Position numbers and translations under genes: made by a program. DNA of 44,543 nt from Ignavibacteria bacterium. GTDB lineage: Bacteria > Bacteroidota > Ignavibacteria > Ch128b. Of the stretch, positions 42,506-44,543 are shown in pieces. The notes under the pieces are model-generated. The model did not search any database, was not told where the DNA came from, and saw only the letters and a list, made by a program, of their open reading frames with translations. Position 1 is the stretch's first letter. Every line of letters starts with the position of its first letter. Location of the stretch: contig VGVX01000015.1 of the NCBI GenBank assembly GCA_016873845.1, forward strand, positions 1-44,543, read 5' to 3'.

Positions 42506-43798
42506 TCATAGAAATTTATTTATTCCTTTGATTCCAATATCCTTACGATTGTATTTATTCTTATAACTTATTATAGAGGCAGCTTCATATACTTGCTTTA
42601 TCAGCTTCTCAAAATTTTCAGATTGCGACGTAGCAGTAACGTTCAAAACTCTGCCGCCATTAGTAACAATTTTATTGTTAACTCTTTTGGTTCCGGCGTG
42701 AAATATTTTTATGTTCTCGAGTTTCTCAGCTTCTTCAATTCCGCTAATCTCAAATTCTTTCTCGAATTTTTCAGGATAGCCCTCAGATGCAAGTACAAGA
42801 CAGATTGCAGAACCAATGTTTTGCACTTTAACTTGGCTAAGTCCTCCAATAGTAGATTCATAAAATAATTGGAGTAAATCAGACTCAAGTGTTTGCAGAA
42901 CAGCTTGGGTTTCAGGATCACCGAATCGACAATTATATTCAATTACTTTTATTCCACTTTTCGTTTTTATCAATCCACAATAAAGACATCCTGTATATTT
43001 TCTTCCTTCTCGCTTCATTCCCTCGAGAGTCGGTTTAATTATGTTTGCAATAATTTCATCTTTTTCACTCGGTGTTAAAATGCTTTCGAATGAAAAAGCT
43101 CCCATTCCACCAGTATTTTTACCAGTATCTCCATTTCCGATTTTTTTGTAATCCTGAGCTGGATTCATCAGAACAAAATTTTCTCCATCAGTTATTACAA
43201 AAACTGAAACTTCTTCTCCGGATAAAAACTCTTCGATGACAATTTTTTCACCTGCGCTACCGAATTTCTTCTCTAAAAAGATTTGATTTACTTCATCTTT
43301 TGCATTTTTATTATCATCGCAAATTATCACACCTTTTCCAGCAGCCAATCCATCTGCTTTAATCACAGTTGGATATTTTATTTTTTCTAGATAATCATCA
43401 ATAAGGTCTTTTTGTCCGTTTGAAAAGATTGTGTACTCTGCAGTAGGAATATTGTATTTCTTCATGAAGTTTTTTGCGAATGCTTTACTTCCTTCAATCT
43501 CTGCAGCTAGTTTACTCGGCCCGAAAACCTTTATCCCATGAGTATCTAATTCATCTTTAATTCCATGCACAAGCGGAACTTCAGGTCCCACAATAACTAA
43601 ATCGATCTTTTTCTCACTACAGAATCCTACTATTTTTTTTAAATCCAATGCATCGATGTCATAGTTTTCTCCCCATCGCGATGTGCCAAAATTGCCGGGA
43701 AGCGCATATAAATTATTGAGTAATGGACTACAAGATAACTTCCAACAAAGTGCATCTTCTCTACCGCCCGAACCTATAACAGCAACGTTTAACTTCAT
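42506..43798 (-). CDS. purD: Phosphoribosylamine-glycine ligase
   Basis: The 430-residue ATP-grasp enzyme makes glycinamide ribonucleotide in purine synthesis. The N-terminal VIGSGGREDALCWKL, VIVGPEVPLVHGI and FGPSKLAAEIEGSKAFAKNFM are family signatures, followed by the ATP-grasp segment (VIKADGLAAGKGVIIC), NTGGMGAFS and IEYNCRFGDPETQ. It starts at ATG 43798, overlapping the stop of the glycosyltransferase gene as ATGA. It is a single purine gene here, without other pur genes. Confidence 0.95.
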   Translation of the reverse strand: MKLNVAVIGSGGREDALCWKLSCSPLLNNLYALPGNFGTSRWGENYDIDALDLKKIVGFCSEKKIDLVIVGPEVPLVHGIKDELDTHGIKVFGPSKLAAEIEGSKAFAKNFMKKYNIPTAEYTIFSNGQKDLIDDYLEKIKYPTVIKADGLAAGKGVIICDDNKNAKDEVNQIFLEKKFGSAGEKIVIEEFLSGEEVSVFVITDGENFVLMNPAQDYKKIGNGDTGKNTGGMGAFSFESILTPSEKDEIIANIIKPTLEGMKREGRKYTGCLYCGLIKTKSGIKVIEYNCRFGDPETQAVLQTLESDLLQLFYESTIGGLSQVKVQNIGSAICLVLASEGYPEKFEKEFEISGIEEAEKLENIKIFHAGTKRVNNKIVTNGGRVLNVTATSQSENFEKLIKQVYEAASIISYKNKYNRKDIGIKGINKFL

Positions 43799-44541
43799 GC
43801 CTCTAGCTGAAATTGAAATTCTTTGACTAATTCATGTGTCAAAGTTTTTCGGTTAAACTTATTAACAAAATCATCTTTTGGCTTAGGTAGTTGATTTTTC
43901 GAATATTGCTGGTAAATAGAAAATATTGCACTTTTAATTCCGTTAATATCCTCAGGATGGGTTATGAATGAAGATTGGTATTCTTTGAGCAATTGAGATG
44001 CGGCTCCATCTGGCACACAGCCAAGAATTGTTTTTCTGGTCCCAAAATATTCATACAATTTACTCGTTGCGACAAGATGAGGATTTTTCGAATGACGAAT
44101 AATAAGCCAAAGAATATCTGAGTCGAGCAAATATTTCACTGAATCTTTGTGATCTATATATCCAACAATGTTGAAAGAATTTTTAAGGTCTACATTATTA
44201 ATCAACTTATCATATTTCTTTTTAAAATTACCGACGAAACAGAATTCAATTTTATTGGATAATTCGGGATATTCATAAAATAATCTCTTAACTGCTTCAA
44301 CAAAATATTTCGGGGTTCTCTCATCGTAAAATACTCCACTGTAAGTTATTCGCATTTTATCTTTTGGCTTTGTGGATTGAAACTCGAATTGAAAATCTTC
44401 TTCATCAAATCCATGTGGAATAATTTTAATATCCTCCGAAGATAAAAAGGGATAATTGATCAACAAATGTTCTTTAAGCTGTCTGGTATAGACAATTATT
44501 TTATTTGTATTTAAAAGAACTCGTTGTTCCATTTTTTTTAC
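43795..44541 (-). CDS. Glycosyltransferase (GT4-like), C-terminal part, cut by the window edge
   Basis: At least 245 residues show the C-terminal Rossmann half of a GT4-type glycosyltransferase. The domain-linker KIIVYTRQLKEHLL and IKIIPHGFDEEDF are followed by ITYSGVFYDERTPKYF, FCFVGNFKK and SKLYEYFGTRKTILG. The frame is open to the window end beyond the in-frame ATG at 44532. A normal enzyme has an N-terminal domain of about 170 residues before this point, so the true start lies outside the window. Acceptor and donor are unknown. The stop overlaps the purD start by 4 bases. Confidence 0.85.
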   Translation of the reverse strand, partial: VKKMEQRVLLNTNKIIVYTRQLKEHLLINYPFLSSEDIKIIPHGFDEEDFQFEFQSTKPKDKMRITYSGVFYDERTPKYFVEAVKRLFYEYPELSNKIEFCFVGNFKKKYDKLINNVDLKNSFNIVGYIDHKDSVKYLLDSDILWLIIRHSKNPHLVATSKLYEYFGTRKTILGCVPDGAASQLLKEYQSSFITHPEDINGIKSAIFSIYQQYSKNQLPKPKDDFVNKFNRKTLTHELVKEFQFQLEA

Positions 44542-44543
44542 TA

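Overview
The window looks like a chromosomal segment of a Bacteroidota/Chlorobiota-type bacterium, most likely a member of the Ignavibacteria. The evidence is low GC content, C-terminal type IX secretion sorting domains of the YPNPFN type, a large TonB-dependent receptor with an N-terminal carboxypeptidase-regulatory-like domain, a PorV/PorQ-like barrel, and a DUF2851 protein. The assignment is an inference from protein style, because no rRNA or phylogenetic marker set is present. Coding density is high. I see no prophage, transposase or CRISPR array.

Layout. (1) 217-3235: a secreted three-CXXCH haem-motif protein with a sorting domain, followed by a transglutaminase-like protein whose C-terminus ends in a perfect palindrome. 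(2) 3236-4117: a repeat-rich spacer with tRNA-Ser(CGA), a decayed tRNA-Ser copy carrying a hairpin insert, and further hairpins. (3) 4118-6538: a YidB-like protein, an unassigned lipoprotein, and ClpS. (4) 6648-8978: electron transfer flavoprotein (etfB, etfA) and a bifunctional-nuclease-domain protein. (5) 9041-11349: pyrF coupled to a DUF2851 gene. (6) 11481-18925: an outer-membrane/secretion operon (TonB-dependent receptor, ~1190-aa secreted sorting-domain protein, PorV-like barrel), transcribed away from a secreted FG-GAP/VCBS-type sorting-domain protein at 19199-21052. (7) 21315-26825: minus-strand housekeeping genes (two membrane-anchored TPR proteins, a PHP phosphoesterase, dapF, a UMF1/Atg22-type transporter, nusB). 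(8) 26868-30780: a DUF255 thioredoxin-fold protein, an orphan FecE/BtuD-like ATPase and a YdcF-family protein. (9) 31036-42435: a long, tightly packed plus-strand run with an ABC-2 exporter pair, PrsW, a DUF2064-like protein, nadD, an NDP-sugar epimerase, a MeaB GTPase, an acyl-CoA dehydrogenase, an acyl-CoA carboxylase carboxyltransferase, an exported unknown, an NtrC-type regulator and a HIT protein. (10) 42506 to the end: purD and the C-terminal part of a glycosyltransferase cut by the window edge.

How the genes fit together. The acyl-CoA dehydrogenase and carboxylase, the methylmalonyl-CoA mutase chaperone MeaB and the ETF subunits suggest acyl-CoA or branched-chain amino-acid catabolism with electron delivery through ETF. 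The receptor, secreted protein and barrel point to surface export and uptake.

I found no convincing new multi-gene system. The most interesting signals are small in scale. Seven gene junctions use a TTGA overlap (UUG start fused to a UGA stop). A tRNA-Ser pseudogene differs from its neighbour only by transitions plus a hairpin insert. A 28-bp palindrome forms the broken end of the transglutaminase gene. A GATTCCATCT inverted-repeat family sits in three intergenic spots and flanks one TPR gene on both sides.
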